Origin: Rothia terrae
GTDB taxonomy: Bacteria; Actinomycetota; Actinomycetes; Actinomycetales; Micrococcaceae
Assembly: GCF_012396615.1 (NCBI RefSeq)
Contig: NZ_JAAXPV010000003.1
Span: forward strand, 1 to 64,000
DNA length: 64,000 nucleotides
Direction of reading: 5' to 3'
In this document: in pieces, positions 1 to 9,414 of the stretch
Layout: each line of letters opens with the position of its first letter
Position numbering within the stretch: the first letter of the stretch is position 1
Program-made: the position numbers and the translations under genes
The notes under the pieces: model-generated
What the model was told of the DNA's origin: nothing
The model's input: only the letters and a program-made list of their open reading frames with translations
The model's database searches: none

Positions 1-254
1 TGGCGGTGAGGCCGGTTGTACGCTGGTGTTGCAACGGTTCTTCCGGTATGGCTTGAGGTTATTTGTAGAGATTTAACGCTCATATTTTTGCCGCTGGTGG
101 GGCCGTTGTCTAGTTGGTGGGTGTGGGATTTGCTCTTACTTTTGAATAAGCCTCATTACTGCTCCTATCTGTAAAATAAAGCAGTGATAGATGTGGATAT
201 TGGGCTGTTCTTAATTGTTTTCAGTTCAACTATTTTTAGAATCGGGAAAAGAAA
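1..254. other. 5' edge of window, no supported gene
   Basis: No start-to-stop gene is supported here. One forward frame is open from the window edge to a TAA near position 76 and could be the tail of an upstream gene, but it is too short to recognise. The rest is AT-rich and probably carries the promoter of the lipoprotein gene that starts at 255. Confidence 0.4.
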
Positions 255-1535
255 ATGATTCGTCATTCTTGCAAAATATTTGCATTTACCATGATTGGTG
301 TTACTGCTCTCATGGGATGCGGTGTCCAGACTAATGAAGAAGCTATCCAAGGAAAAGCACAGGAATCCGCATCTTCTCCGACTTCGCCGTCAACTTCTAC
401 TGCCTCAGAATCTGAAGCTACCTCCCCAAGCCCAACTTCCTCTACGTCTCAAGCCTCCGAAAGTAATCTACTGGTGGCATCAAACTCCGTTGAATCACAG
501 GGCATTACTAAGAAATACAGCATTGATGGCGACGTGTACGATGTTCTTGGCGACCATATTGTAGGGCCCATTTCAACTAATTCAATTGCCGTTGCATCTC
601 TCTCTTCTGGAGATAACCTCGTTGGAATCAGCCTTGAAGATGTACAGCAGTCAAGCGGTCATAAACATGAATCGATTGTTGGGGCTGTTCTGATGAAAAA
701 GAGTGTAATCGTAATAATGTCCTCTTTGGCGGGGGAAGATAAATATAACACCGGTGAAGACGAGAGTGCTTTTGCGGTTTTTGATACTGAAAGCGGTAAA
801 CAAATCGGCGATACAGTCTACTCTGACATATACTCGAGCTCTGCGCGTGATGCTTTAGTCAATAACCAGTCATATACCACGTGGGCTGCCGGGGTACCTG
901 GGGAAAGCTACGTATTGATGAAGGGTCAGGATACCGTCATTAGCAAGGGAGCTGATTCCGGGAATGTAGCAATTTTCGAAGATCAAAAACCGCCTAAGAC
1001 ACAGGTTCTAAGTGATAATGATTTCAAAGTATCCCACGTTTTGCAGGGTGAAAACCTGGTAGCGGTGCCCGGCTATACGCATAACCGTCACACTACACAG
1101 ATTGGCGCTAACCAAGTAATTGCGTATGCTGACGCTGGTAAATATTCCACAGCGACCCCCTTCGTGACTAGCATCGAGGGTGCAGCGAACGCAGCAACCA
1201 CTGGAACTGAATTTCCTATTTCAAACTTTTCGAACCGGGAGAGCTTGAAAAATGGCAACTCTATCGCCTACTCACAGGATTCAAAGAACTACGTATTCAA
1301 TATTGCAGAGGGCACCTCAGTGAACACGGGCGATGTCAAAGGTGATGGGGTAGCACCTGACGGAGTCGTCATGGGAACTAAAGGCACACGCAGCCTTGCT
1401 GTTTTGATGAAGGGCGACAAGGTTCTCGACTTGCCTTCAGATGTTTCTTATAGCTCGAACCATGTTGTGACCGATGAATACGTGATTTTGGAACAGTACG
1501 GTCAGGCATCGATTTACTCGTATTCCTTTAAATAG
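255..1535 (+). CDS. secreted lipoprotein of unknown function
   Basis: A 426-residue protein with a lipoprotein signal peptide: a positively charged start, a hydrophobic core, and a lipobox LMGC with the lipidated cysteine at residue 22. Residues about 34-72 form a Ser/Thr/Pro/Glu-rich linker typical of actinobacterial surface proteins. The remaining 350 residues look like a soluble extracellular domain rich in beta-type segments, but I recognise no family. The ATG at 255 has a purine-rich ribosome site (GGGAAAAG) just upstream. It stands alone and is followed by a long inverted repeat. Function unknown; the lipoprotein call is firm. Confidence 0.8.
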   Translation: MIRHSCKIFAFTMIGVTALMGCGVQTNEEAIQGKAQESASSPTSPSTSTASESEATSPSPTSSTSQASESNLLVASNSVESQGITKKYSIDGDVYDVLGDHIVGPISTNSIAVASLSSGDNLVGISLEDVQQSSGHKHESIVGAVLMKKSVIVIMSSLAGEDKYNTGEDESAFAVFDTESGKQIGDTVYSDIYSSSARDALVNNQSYTTWAAGVPGESYVLMKGQDTVISKGADSGNVAIFEDQKPPKTQVLSDNDFKVSHVLQGENLVAVPGYTHNRHTTQIGANQVIAYADAGKYSTATPFVTSIEGAANAATTGTEFPISNFSNRESLKNGNSIAYSQDSKNYVFNIAEGTSVNTGDVKGDGVAPDGVVMGTKGTRSLAVLMKGDKVLDLPSDVSYSSNHVVTDEYVILEQYGQASIYSYSFK

Positions 1536-1558
1536 GAAACTCCCACATAAGCACCACT

Positions 1559-1622
1559 GTGACCTCAGAAAGCGTCAAAATACACCCACTTTTCGGAGTA
1601 TTTTGACGCTTTCTGAGGTCAC
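1559..1622. repeat. long perfect inverted repeat, likely bidirectional terminator
   Basis: Two 25-bp arms (1559-1583 and 1598-1622) are perfectly complementary around a 14-nt loop. The site lies between the convergent ends of the lipoprotein gene (stop at 1535) and the VIT gene (stop at 1641). There is no run of T after either arm. It is one of a family of such repeats in this window. A transcription terminator acting on both strands is the simplest reading. Confidence 0.7.
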
Positions 1623-1640
1623 TGTGCGTTAGGGGCTGGG

Positions 1641-2420
1641 TTAGGTGACGTTCGTGCCCAGTAGGGTGCCGATCAGCCAGGTTGCCGCCAGCGCCAGCGT
1701 ACCGCCGATAACAACACGTAAGGCGGCGCGTCCGTACTTGGGGGAGCCACCCCACTTAGCGCCCAAAGTACCGGTGATCGCCAGCGCCACCAGTGTTCCC
1801 GCAAATGTTGCAGGAACTCGAATACCTGCCGGCAAAAGCAGAATCAAAAGGGTCGGCAGCAATGCGCCTGCCACGAAGGCTATTGCTGATGAGAAAGCAG
1901 CGGTCCACGGTGAGGGGATGTCTTCGGCGTCGATACCGAGTTCAAAATCCAGGTGGGCGTGCAAAGCGTCCTGCTCGGTGAGCTCGATAGCCGCCGCGCG
2001 AGCTGTCTTTGCGGTGAGACCACGCTGCATGAGGAGGCAGGTGAGCTCATCGAGCTCCTGTTCAGGTTCCTGCTTGAGTTCGGCTTTTTCTTTGGTAATC
2101 AGTGCCTCTTGACTATCTACCTGCGAGGAGACTGAGACGTACTCGCCAAGTGCCATAGAGAGCGCGCCACCGACAACGGCTGCGGCGGCCGCGATGCCGA
2201 TAGTGTGAACAGATGTGGTTGCGCCTGCAACACCAACAACGGTTGCTGCAACGGAGACAATACCGTCATTCGCACCGAGTACGGATGCGCGCAGGCGGTT
2301 GAGCTTCTCTTGGTAGGCGCTATTAACGTGAGCTTCATCGGCGTGCTGGGTGTACTTCAGAGCCGGATCGTGTACAACGGAGGTCAAAAGGTTCGCGCGG
2401 TCTTCAATGGTTACCATCAT
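1641..2420 (-). CDS. VIT1/CCC1-family metal transporter
   Basis: A 259-residue membrane protein of the VIT1/CCC1 (DUF125) family, which moves Fe2+ or Mn2+ out of the cytosol. The conserved N-terminal stretch (LRASVLGANDGIVS) begins the first membrane segment. It is followed by a Gly/Ala-rich second helix and the GEYVSVSSQ motif. An acidic, Glu-rich cytosolic segment follows (about residues 100-160), then three C-terminal helices. The open frame extends 29 codons upstream, but the conserved part begins shortly after the ATG pair at 2420/2417, so I start at 2420. Metal specificity cannot be told from sequence. Confidence 0.85.
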   Translation of the reverse strand: MMVTIEDRANLLTSVVHDPALKYTQHADEAHVNSAYQEKLNRLRASVLGANDGIVSVAATVVGVAGATTSVHTIGIAAAAAVVGGALSMALGEYVSVSSQVDSQEALITKEKAELKQEPEQELDELTCLLMQRGLTAKTARAAAIELTEQDALHAHLDFELGIDAEDIPSPWTAAFSSAIAFVAGALLPTLLILLLPAGIRVPATFAGTLVALAITGTLGAKWGGSPKYGRAALRVVIGGTLALAATWLIGTLLGTNVT

Positions 2421-2477
2421 GGTATTAGTACACACCTGTATCAAAAGTTTTTCTAGCAAGTATTTGTACAGGATCAA

Positions 2478-2497
2478 GTAAGGTAGCGCGTCCTTAC
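2478..2497. promoter_or_regulatory. possible operator upstream of the VIT gene
   Basis: A 6-8-6 inverted repeat (GTAAGG, eight bases, CCTTAC) lies about 60-80 bp upstream of the VIT start. Position and symmetry suit a metal-responsive repressor site, but it does not match the IdeR consensus. The rest of 2421-2739, the divergent space between the VIT gene and sdhC, shows no gene and presumably holds both promoters. Confidence 0.3.
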
Positions 2498-2739
2498 CTT
2501 CAGCCAACCCCTGCCGTTTCGCTCACGATAAGTAGTTCGAGTGTCAGCAGATGAGCAGAACGCTAAGGGCGGGAGAGCGCCACGCATCTGTCTCTGGTTA
2601 GGGTAAAAACCGACAAAACGTAAGAAACAAACATAAACAAATATAGTCGCACACGTCCCTAGGTTTCGTCCTTCAAAAGTGAAAAGCTGAGTATAAGAAA
2701 CCGGTCGCAACCGGCACTCACACACATCAGGAAAAGACG

Positions 2740-3483
2740 ATGGCAAGTTTAGTCTCAACCAAATCTTCACCTCGCGCATCCACTGGCAGGCGCAAGCGTC
2801 CGCTGATTTCAAATGTGCTCGCTAAATACATCATGGCGGTCACGGGCATCATTTTCGGGCTCTTTGTATTCGTGCATATGTACGGCAACCTCAAGGTCTA
2901 TACGGGTCCGGAACATTTCAATGCTTACGCACTGTTTTTGCGTACTCTCTTTGAACCGCTTTTTCCTTATGAGGGTTTCCTCTGGGTTTTCCGCATTGTT
3001 TTGCTCACTTGTTTGATTGGCCATGTTGGATGCGCGTTTCTGATTAGTTCCCGCGCTAAGAAGGCACGCGGTGCGCATAAGCGTCGTGGGCTGCGCGGAT
3101 TCAAGTCTTTCACGGCACGTACGATGCTTGTTACCGGTATCGTGCTTCTGCTGTTCATCATCTTCCACATTCTTGATCTCACCGCTGGCGTCGCTGTTGC
3201 ACCCGAAGGCTTCCAGCACGGTTCTGAGGCGGGGAGCTTCGCCTACCAGAACCTGATCGCAAGTTTTCAGCGACCCCTCGCGTCCTTGGTGTACATCGTT
3301 GCAATGGTCATTCTCTTTTTGCACCTAGCGCACGGCCTGTGGGCAGCGGTTTATGACTTTGGTGTGACCGTCAGCGAGAAAGTACGCTCTTGGATCATCC
3401 TGATTGCCGGCGTATTCGCCCTCATCGTCATGCTGGGCAATATCAGCATTCCCATTGCCGTTCTCACCGGAATCATCTCTTAA
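2740..3483 (+). CDS. sdhC: succinate dehydrogenase cytochrome b subunit
   Basis: A 247-residue integral membrane subunit of the single-protein, cytochrome b558 type that anchors succinate dehydrogenase and passes electrons to quinone. It has five predicted membrane helices with histidines suited to bind haem (in FVHMYGN near residue 46, in IGHVGCAF, in IFHILDL and in HLAHGLW). The first gene of sdhCAB; it ends ten bases before the sdhA start. An AGGAAAAG ribosome site precedes the ATG. Confidence 0.92.
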   Translation: MASLVSTKSSPRASTGRRKRPLISNVLAKYIMAVTGIIFGLFVFVHMYGNLKVYTGPEHFNAYALFLRTLFEPLFPYEGFLWVFRIVLLTCLIGHVGCAFLISSRAKKARGAHKRRGLRGFKSFTARTMLVTGIVLLLFIIFHILDLTAGVAVAPEGFQHGSEAGSFAYQNLIASFQRPLASLVYIVAMVILFLHLAHGLWAAVYDFGVTVSEKVRSWIILIAGVFALIVMLGNISIPIAVLTGIIS

Positions 3484-3493
3484 GGAACCCACC

Positions 3494-5434
3494 ATGACAG
3501 ACATCAAAATTACTTACGGCGACGACATCAGTGGCAATGTACCCGAGGGCGACCCCTCAACAGCGTGGGAGCGTCGCCGCGACGACTACAAACTCGTTTC
3601 ACCGCTGAACCGCCGCAAGTTCAAGGTTATTGTGGTGGGCACCGGTCTTGCCGGTGCAGGATGCGCCGCAGCTCTTGGCGAGCTCGGCTACCAGGTTTCT
3701 AACTACACCTTCCATGACTCATCACGTCGTGCTCACTCGGTGGCAGCGCAGGGCGGTATTAACGCGGCGCGCGCTCGCAAGGTTGATAACGACTCGATTC
3801 ACCGTTTTGTGAAAGACACCGTGAAGGGCGGTGACTTTAGAGGACGCGAGGCGGATGCTTTCCGTCTGGCTGAGGAGTCGGTGCGCGTGATCGACCACAT
3901 GAACGGTATTGGTGCTCCGTTTGCCCGTGAGTATGGCGGCGAGTTGACCACCCGTTCCTTCGGTGGCGTGCAGGTGTCGCGTACGTATTACACGCGCGGT
4001 CAGACCGGTCAGCAGTTGCAGGTCTCTGCGCACCGTGCGCTGCAGCGTCAGGTGGCAGCCGGTACTGTCACCCTGCATACCTACTCCGAGATGCTTGATC
4101 TGATTGTGAAAGACGGTCGCGCTGTCGGTATTGTCTCTCGCAACCTGCGTACCGGCGAAATTACGGCAGAAACGGCGCACGCGGTCGTCTTGGCAACCGG
4201 TGGTTACGGCAACGTCTTCCACAAGTCCACATTGGCTAAGAACTCTAACTGCACCGCCGCCTGGCGCGCTCATCGTCGCGGTGCCTATTTCGCGTCCCCG
4301 GCGTACATTCAGTTCCACCCCACGGCGCTGCCGATTAGCAATAAGTTCCAGTCAAAGACCACGCTGATGTCGGAGTCTTTGCGTAACGACGGCCGTATTT
4401 GGGTACCCAAGAAAGCAGGCGATGACCGCCCTGCCAACGAGGTTCCCGAGGACGAGCGCGACTACTACCTAGAGCGCAAGTACCCGGCATTCGCCAACCT
4501 GACTCCGCGCGATATTGCCTCGCGTGCGGCGCGTGAACAGATTGAATCTGGCCACGGTGTTGGACCGCTCAAGAACTCGGTCTACCTGGATTTCCGCGAC
4601 GCGAAAGCTCGCCTGGGCGTCAAGGTGCTGGACGAACGTTACGGCAACCTTTTTGAGATGTACCAGGACGCCACGGGCGAGGACCCGCACGAGGTTCCCA
4701 TGCGTATTGCTCCCGGTGCCCACTTTGCGATGGGCGGCCTGTGGAGCGACTACGACCAGATGACCAGCATCCCCGGTCTTTTTGTGGGCGGTGAGGCCGG
4801 TTGGGGCTATCACGGCGCTAACCGCCTGGGTGCTAACTCGCTCCTTTCTGCCTGCGTTGACGGCTGGTTCACCCTGCCCTACTCGGTGCCCAATTACCTC
4901 GCGGATCACCTCGGTACCGCCCCGCTCGATGTGCAGGACGCCGCCGTGCAAGAGACCTTGCGCGAGGTGCGCGACCGCGTCCAACGACTGGTGAACATCA
5001 AGGGCAAGACCCCCACGGATCACTTTCACGCTCGTTTGGGCGAGATTTTGTATGAAGGCTGCGGCGTCTCACGCAATGAGGCAAAACTGACTCGCGCTAT
5101 CGAGCAGATTCGTGAGTTGCGTGAGGAGTTCTACCTGGACCTCTTTGTGCCCGGCACCGGCGAAACCTATAACCAGGAGCTAGAACGCGCAGGACGCGTC
5201 GAAGACTACCTCTATCTCGCTGAACTCATGTGCGTGGACGCTCTTGACCGCAAAGAATCAGCCGGCGCGCACTTCCGCGAAGAATATCAAACTGAAGAAG
5301 GTGAAGCGGAGCGTAACGATGATGAATGGTGCTTTGTTTCAGCCTGGGAAGAAGGCGCTAACGGCGAGCATATTCGCCACGCCGAGCCGCTGAACTTCGA
5401 GATCATCAAGCTACAGACAAGGAACTACAAGTAA
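3494..5434 (+). CDS. sdhA: succinate dehydrogenase flavoprotein subunit
   Basis: A 646-residue FAD-binding catalytic subunit that oxidises succinate to fumarate at the membrane. The dinucleotide-binding GTGLAGAG lies at residues 49-56. The HSVAAQGGIN segment begins with His81, the position that carries covalent FAD in relatives. HPTALP and the C-terminal GGEAGWGYHGANRLGANS complete the substrate and FAD sites. The frame is open 30 codons further upstream inside sdhC; I start at the ATG at 3494 because it follows an AAGGAACC ribosome site and gives the normal family N-terminus. Its stop overlaps the sdhB start by one base. Confidence 0.95.
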   Translation: MTDIKITYGDDISGNVPEGDPSTAWERRRDDYKLVSPLNRRKFKVIVVGTGLAGAGCAAALGELGYQVSNYTFHDSSRRAHSVAAQGGINAARARKVDNDSIHRFVKDTVKGGDFRGREADAFRLAEESVRVIDHMNGIGAPFAREYGGELTTRSFGGVQVSRTYYTRGQTGQQLQVSAHRALQRQVAAGTVTLHTYSEMLDLIVKDGRAVGIVSRNLRTGEITAETAHAVVLATGGYGNVFHKSTLAKNSNCTAAWRAHRRGAYFASPAYIQFHPTALPISNKFQSKTTLMSESLRNDGRIWVPKKAGDDRPANEVPEDERDYYLERKYPAFANLTPRDIASRAAREQIESGHGVGPLKNSVYLDFRDAKARLGVKVLDERYGNLFEMYQDATGEDPHEVPMRIAPGAHFAMGGLWSDYDQMTSIPGLFVGGEAGWGYHGANRLGANSLLSACVDGWFTLPYSVPNYLADHLGTAPLDVQDAAVQETLREVRDRVQRLVNIKGKTPTDHFHARLGEILYEGCGVSRNEAKLTRAIEQIRELREEFYLDLFVPGTGETYNQELERAGRVEDYLYLAELMCVDALDRKESAGAHFREEYQTEEGEAERNDDEWCFVSAWEEGANGEHIRHAEPLNFEIIKLQTRNYK

Positions 5435-6186
5435 TGCGTTTAACCATTGAAGTATGGCGCCAAGACAACCCCGAGGTCGAGGGCCATTTTGAGACTCACC
5501 TGGTGGAGGGTGCCCAAGAAGAGATGTCTCTGCTGGAGCTCATTGATTATCTCAACGACCAGCTGGTGTCTGAAGGACGCGAACCCATCGCCTACGATTC
5601 CGACTGCCGCGAGGGCATCTGCGGTACCTGCGGTATCACCGTGAACGACGACGCCCACGGGCCAGTCAAAAACACCCCGTCATGCCGTCAGCACTTGCGT
5701 TCTTTCAAGGACGGCGCGGTACTGCGTCTAGAGCCTTTCCGCTCCGGCGCTTTCCCCGTCATCCGCGACCTCGTCGTCGATCGCTCCGGCATGGATCGCG
5801 TCCTCCAAGCCGGCGGTTATATCTCGGTGGACGCGGGTACCGCCGCGGATGCTGATTCCATGCAGATTGGTCACGGTAGAGCAGAAAAAGCTCTGGACTT
5901 CGCCGCCTGCATCGGCTGCGGCGCCTGTATTTCGGCCTGCCCCAACGGTGCAGCAAACCTGTTCGCGGGTTCTTTGCTCAACCACCTCTCAACCCTGCCA
6001 CAGGGCTCAACCGAGCGATCCAAACGCGCCCGCGCCGTCATTGCCGAACTCGATGAATCCTTCGGCCCCTGCTCCGTCTACGGCGAATGCGCGAAAGTCT
6101 GCCCCGCAGGCATCCCGCTCTCAGCCATCGCGGCAGTCAACCGCGAACGCGCTCGCGCGCTCATTCGCACCGGCAAGGATGACTAA
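5434..6186 (+). CDS. sdhB: succinate dehydrogenase iron-sulfur subunit
   Basis: A 250-residue electron-transfer subunit joining SdhA to SdhC. Cys58, Cys63, Cys66 and Cys84 bind the 2Fe-2S centre in the ferredoxin-like N-terminal domain. Cys159, 162 and 165 (CIGCGAC) with Cys223 suit the 4Fe-4S centre. Cys169, 213 and 219 suit the 3Fe-4S centre. The start ATG overlaps the sdhA stop (TAATG), implying translational coupling. Confidence 0.94.
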   Translation: MRLTIEVWRQDNPEVEGHFETHLVEGAQEEMSLLELIDYLNDQLVSEGREPIAYDSDCREGICGTCGITVNDDAHGPVKNTPSCRQHLRSFKDGAVLRLEPFRSGAFPVIRDLVVDRSGMDRVLQAGGYISVDAGTAADADSMQIGHGRAEKALDFAACIGCGACISACPNGAANLFAGSLLNHLSTLPQGSTERSKRARAVIAELDESFGPCSVYGECAKVCPAGIPLSAIAAVNRERARALIRTGKDD

Positions 6187-6208
6187 AATCTAGCTTGATA
6201 TCACGTTC

Positions 6209-6243
6209 CCTACGCCCGGAATCACGCGGTTTTCGGGCGTAGG
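6209..6243 (+). terminator. terminator-like hairpin after sdhCAB
   Basis: Ten-bp perfect arms (6209-6218, 6234-6243) of GC-rich sequence follow sdhB. The U-tract is weak (ATTAAAG), so termination may be partial and the transporter downstream may be partly co-transcribed. Confidence 0.6.
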
Positions 6244-6312
6244 ATTAAAGGTGAAAACACCACATACCCACGAGTACCTCTGTTCGTCGTAGCGGGGGCA
6301 AAGAAAGCAATC

Positions 6313-7797
6313 ATGGCTTCGACAACTCAACCGGCGAAAACGGCAGAAACCGCCCAGAAAACAGCGCCGGCACCCTCAAAGCAGCGAAACATGGTGATCG
6401 CAAAAGTTGTTGCGATTCTCGCCGTCACGCTGATTCTTTACTTCATGCCCGTGCCCGAGGGCGTTGACCCTCGCGGTATGCACATGGCAGGCATCTTTGC
6501 CGGTACAATTCTCGGCCTGATTCTGCAGCCGCTTCCTACCGCGTCCGTCGCGTTGATTGGTTTGGCTGCCGCAATGATGACAGGCACGATGGCAGCTAAA
6601 AATGAGGCACTCACCGGCTTCGGTAGCTCTACTATTTGGCTGATTGTGGCTGCTTTCTTTATCGCCGACGGCTTCTTGCTCACGGGGCTAGGACGCCGCG
6701 TCGCGCTGATCTTTGTTTCGAAGCTCGGTAAGTCATCGCTTGGTTTGGCTTACGGCATGGCACTCACTGACTTTGTGCTCTCACCGGCGACGCCTTCTAA
6801 CACTGCTCGTGCCGGTGGCGTGGTATACCCCATCGTGAAGTCGCTGGCTGTGGTGAATAATTCTGAGCCCACCACCGATGAATCCCGCAAGCGTCTTGGT
6901 GCTTACCTCTCGTTGACTGCAGTTCAGGTCAACACCATCACCGCGGCTATGTTCGTGACCGCTATGGCGGGTAACCCGCTGGCTGTTGGTTTCGCTGAAA
7001 AGCAGGGCGTGCACATTACCTGGGGCACCTGGGCTTTGGGTGCTATCGTGCCCGGTCTGATCGCTTTGGTCGTGATGCCCTGGGTCATGATGAAGCTCTA
7101 CCCGCCCACACTGCGTGAGACTCCGGACGCACCGGCTCAGGCGCGTCAGCAGCTCAAAGAATCCGGCCCCATGTCACGCGGTGAATGGATCATGCTGGTC
7201 ACCTTTGTGCTTCTGCTGGCGCTGTGGATTCTCGGCTCAACCCTCAAGATTGATGCGACCTCAGCAGCCTTCTTCGGTATCGCTCTTCTTCTGGTGACCA
7301 AGGTTCTGACCTGGAGCGATATGGCTAAAAACTCCGGCGCATGGTCAACCCTCATCTTCTTCTCGGTGCTCGTTGCAATGGCTGAACACCTCAATACCCT
7401 GGGCGTTATCGGCTGGATCGGTACCTCGGTCAGCAACCTAGTAGGCGGTCTGCCGTGGGCTGTCGCCTTTGTGATTCTGTTCCTGGTGTACTTCTACGTT
7501 CACTACTTGTTCGCATCCAACACCGCGCAGATTGTGGCAATGTACGCGGTCTTCCTCTCGGCAGCTATCGCAGCTGGCGCACCTCCCATGTTCGCAGCGC
7601 TCATGCTTGGCTTCGCAGGCAACCTGATTGGCGGTCTGACCCACTACGCATCCGGCCCTGCAGGTGTTGTCTTTGGCTCGGGCTACGTGCCCACCAGCGA
7701 ATGGTTCAAGACCAGCTTCTTAGCATCACTGGTGAATGTGCTCATCTTCGGTGTTATTGGCACCGGCTGGCTGATGCTCATTGGACTGTGGCGCTAA
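6313..7797 (+). CDS. DASS-family dicarboxylate/anion transporter
   Basis: A 494-residue membrane protein of the divalent anion:Na+ symporter (DASS/SLC13) family, similar to bacterial 2-oxoglutarate/malate and citrate carriers. About 12 hydrophobic segments follow a basic, Ala/Pro-rich cytosolic N-terminus of some 25 residues. The family's Ser-Asn-Thr substrate motifs are visible as PATPSNTARAG (about residue 160) and YLFASNTAQI (about residue 400). Its place directly downstream of succinate dehydrogenase suggests uptake of succinate, malate or another C4/C5 dicarboxylate for respiration. The exact substrate is inferred from context only. Confidence 0.88.
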   Translation: MASTTQPAKTAETAQKTAPAPSKQRNMVIAKVVAILAVTLILYFMPVPEGVDPRGMHMAGIFAGTILGLILQPLPTASVALIGLAAAMMTGTMAAKNEALTGFGSSTIWLIVAAFFIADGFLLTGLGRRVALIFVSKLGKSSLGLAYGMALTDFVLSPATPSNTARAGGVVYPIVKSLAVVNNSEPTTDESRKRLGAYLSLTAVQVNTITAAMFVTAMAGNPLAVGFAEKQGVHITWGTWALGAIVPGLIALVVMPWVMMKLYPPTLRETPDAPAQARQQLKESGPMSRGEWIMLVTFVLLLALWILGSTLKIDATSAAFFGIALLLVTKVLTWSDMAKNSGAWSTLIFFSVLVAMAEHLNTLGVIGWIGTSVSNLVGGLPWAVAFVILFLVYFYVHYLFASNTAQIVAMYAVFLSAAIAAGAPPMFAALMLGFAGNLIGGLTHYASGPAGVVFGSGYVPTSEWFKTSFLASLVNVLIFGVIGTGWLMLIGLWR

Positions 7798-7830
7798 GCT
7801 ACGCGCAGGTTCTTTAGCAAGTTTTACCTC

Positions 7831-7888
7831 AAGGACGCGCCGTCCCGCTTCTCCCGCTGGTGTGGGGGAGTGGGGCGGCGCGTCCTTT
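7831..7888 (+). terminator. strong hairpin terminator with inverted AGGACGC pair
   Basis: Twelve-bp perfect outer arms (7831-7842, 7876-7887) enclose a further G/C-rich stem, followed by TTTAG. Each outer arm contains the recurring heptamer AGGACGC in opposite orientation. Confidence 0.75.
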
Positions 7889-7994
7889 AGTGTGCGCTGA
7901 TGTTGGGATGAAAATCGGTGAAAAGAGCACCTGAGATGCAGAAACTTTCCATTACTTGAAAAAGAAAGTGATATTTTCAACCCTAAACCCCTTT

Positions 7995-8017
7995 TTATTA
8001 TGAATAATTCATAATAA
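7995..8017. promoter_or_regulatory. AT-rich palindromic operator upstream of ahpC
   Basis: Eleven-bp perfect arms around a single central A, with core TTATGAATAATTCATAA at 7998-8014. It sits about 60 bp upstream of ahpC and overlaps a plausible -10 element TAAGAT (8015-8020). The shape resembles PerR/FurA-type boxes, which control peroxide-defence genes in other bacteria. Binding protein not in this window. Confidence 0.6.
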
Positions 8018-8075
8018 GATAGATGATGAAGGCGCACGAAGCGCCACGAAAAACATTCACAAAAGAAGGAGCATC

Positions 8076-8666
8076 ATGCCCGTTCTCACCATTGGCGACG
8101 AATTCCCCGAGTACGAGCTCACCGGCGTTATCCCCGGCGACCTCTCAAAGGTAGACGCACAGCAGCCCGAGGACTACTTCACCACCGTCTCATCCAAGGA
8201 CCGCGATGAAGACCAGTGGCGCGTTGTCTTCTTCTGGCCCAAGGACTTCACCTTCGTATGCCCCACCGAAATCGCAGCATTCGGCAAGCTCGCAGACGAA
8301 TTCGAAGCACGCGACTGCCAGGTTATCGGCGCATCCGTTGACAACGAATACACCCACTACGCATGGCGCCGTTCACACGAAGAGTTGCAGGACCTGCCCA
8401 TCGTGATGGCATCAGACCTCAACCGCGAACTCGTAACCGCCCTCGGCATCAAGAACGCTGCAGGCGTAGCAGACCGCGCAACCTTCATCATCGACCCCAA
8501 CAACGTTATCCAGTCAGTATCCATCACCGCTGACTCAGTTGGACGTAACACCGATGAGATCCTGCGCCAGCTCGACGCACTGCAGTCAGACGAACTCTGC
8601 GCATGCAACTGGAAGAAGGGCGCAGCAACCATCGACGCATTCAAGGAAATGGGTGGCGACAAGTAA
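8076..8666 (+). CDS. ahpC: alkyl hydroperoxide reductase peroxiredoxin
   Basis: A 196-residue AhpC-type peroxiredoxin that reduces H2O2, organic peroxides and peroxynitrite in the cytosol. The peroxidatic Cys62 lies in the FVCPTE motif. Resolving cysteines sit in CACNW near the C-terminus (175/177). A strong AAGGAG ribosome site precedes the ATG. The stop codon overlaps the ahpD start by one base, so the two are coupled, as in other actinobacteria where AhpD recycles AhpC. Probably peroxide-induced through the palindrome at 7995-8017. Confidence 0.95.
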   Translation: MPVLTIGDEFPEYELTGVIPGDLSKVDAQQPEDYFTTVSSKDRDEDQWRVVFFWPKDFTFVCPTEIAAFGKLADEFEARDCQVIGASVDNEYTHYAWRRSHEELQDLPIVMASDLNRELVTALGIKNAAGVADRATFIIDPNNVIQSVSITADSVGRNTDEILRQLDALQSDELCACNWKKGAATIDAFKEMGGDK

Positions 8667-9199
8667 TGAGCATTGAAAACCTACGCGGCGCACTGCCGTC
8701 ATACGCAAAAGACCTCAACCTCAACCTGTCATCGCTGACTCGCATCAACAACCTGACCGAGCAGCAGCTGTGGGGCACTATTCTGGCAACCGCAGCAGCA
8801 ACCAAGGTTGACTCCGTTGTTGTAGAAATCGCTGAAGAAGCAAAGCAGCACCTCTCAGACGAGGCATTCAACGCGGCTCTCGGCGCAGCAACCATCATGG
8901 GTATGAACAACGTCCTCTACCGCACCCGCGGTTACTTGGACGGTGCCTACGACGATCAGCGCGCAAACCTGCGCATGCAGATCATCGGCAAGTCAGGTGG
9001 CATCGACAAGGTTGACTTCGAGTTCTTCTCACTCGCAGTTTCAGCTGTCAACGGTTGTTCACACTGCCTGTCCGCTCACGAACACGAAGTTCGCGAAGGC
9101 GGCATGAGCAAGGACCAGGTCAACGAGGCAATCCGTATTGCATCAACCATGGCCGGTGTTGCTCAGGGCATCCAGCTCGCTGAGGCACTCGGTGCATAA
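8666..9199 (+). CDS. ahpD: alkyl hydroperoxidase AhpD
   Basis: A 177-residue carboxymuconolactone-decarboxylase-fold protein that reduces AhpC through its CxxC disulfide. The active motif GCSHCLSAH gives Cys131, Cys134 and His138. The frame is open 21 codons upstream inside ahpC; the ATG at 8666 is chosen because it overlaps the ahpC stop (TAATG) and gives the normal AhpD length. Confidence 0.94.
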   Translation: MSIENLRGALPSYAKDLNLNLSSLTRINNLTEQQLWGTILATAAATKVDSVVVEIAEEAKQHLSDEAFNAALGAATIMGMNNVLYRTRGYLDGAYDDQRANLRMQIIGKSGGIDKVDFEFFSLAVSAVNGCSHCLSAHEHEVREGGMSKDQVNEAIRIASTMAGVAQGIQLAEALGA

Positions 9200-9207
9200 A
9201 TAAAGAC

Positions 9208-9307
9208 TTTGCGCACGGGCTAACCGTACGCAAACTTCAGGACTACCTTCACGGGCGCACACGTCCACTACCCCAAAACATGTGCGCTTGGGAGGTGGTC
9301 CTTTTTT
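9208..9307 (+). terminator. two consecutive hairpins ending ahpCD
   Basis: A first hairpin with 11-bp arms (9208-9218, 9224-9234, one mismatch) is followed by a longer one (about 9239-9264 with 9278-9302) and a T6 run. The second is a classic intrinsic terminator. Confidence 0.8.
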
Positions 9308-9314
9308 ATTTTTA

Positions 9315-9386
9315 CGCCGAGATCCTGATTAATCGCCGAAATCCTGATTTAAAACAGGAACTCGGCGATTAATCAGGATCTCGGCG
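9315..9386. repeat. long perfect inverted repeat
   Basis: Arms of 25 bp (9315-9339, 9362-9386) are perfectly complementary with a 22-nt loop. The loop repeats part of the arm (ATCCTGATT). It follows the ahpCD terminator and lies just upstream of the CPBP gene, so a role as a second terminator or insulator is possible. Confidence 0.6.
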
Positions 9387-9414
9387 GGGTGGAAACTCAG
9401 ATAGGGTGGGAAAT

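Noticed and set aside
2474-2812. 112-codon minus-strand frame upstream of the VIT gene
   Set aside because: Overlaps the sdhC start and promoter region; no ribosome site or recognisable product.
3722-4318. 198-codon minus-strand frame in sdhA
   Set aside because: Shadow of the sdhA coding sequence.
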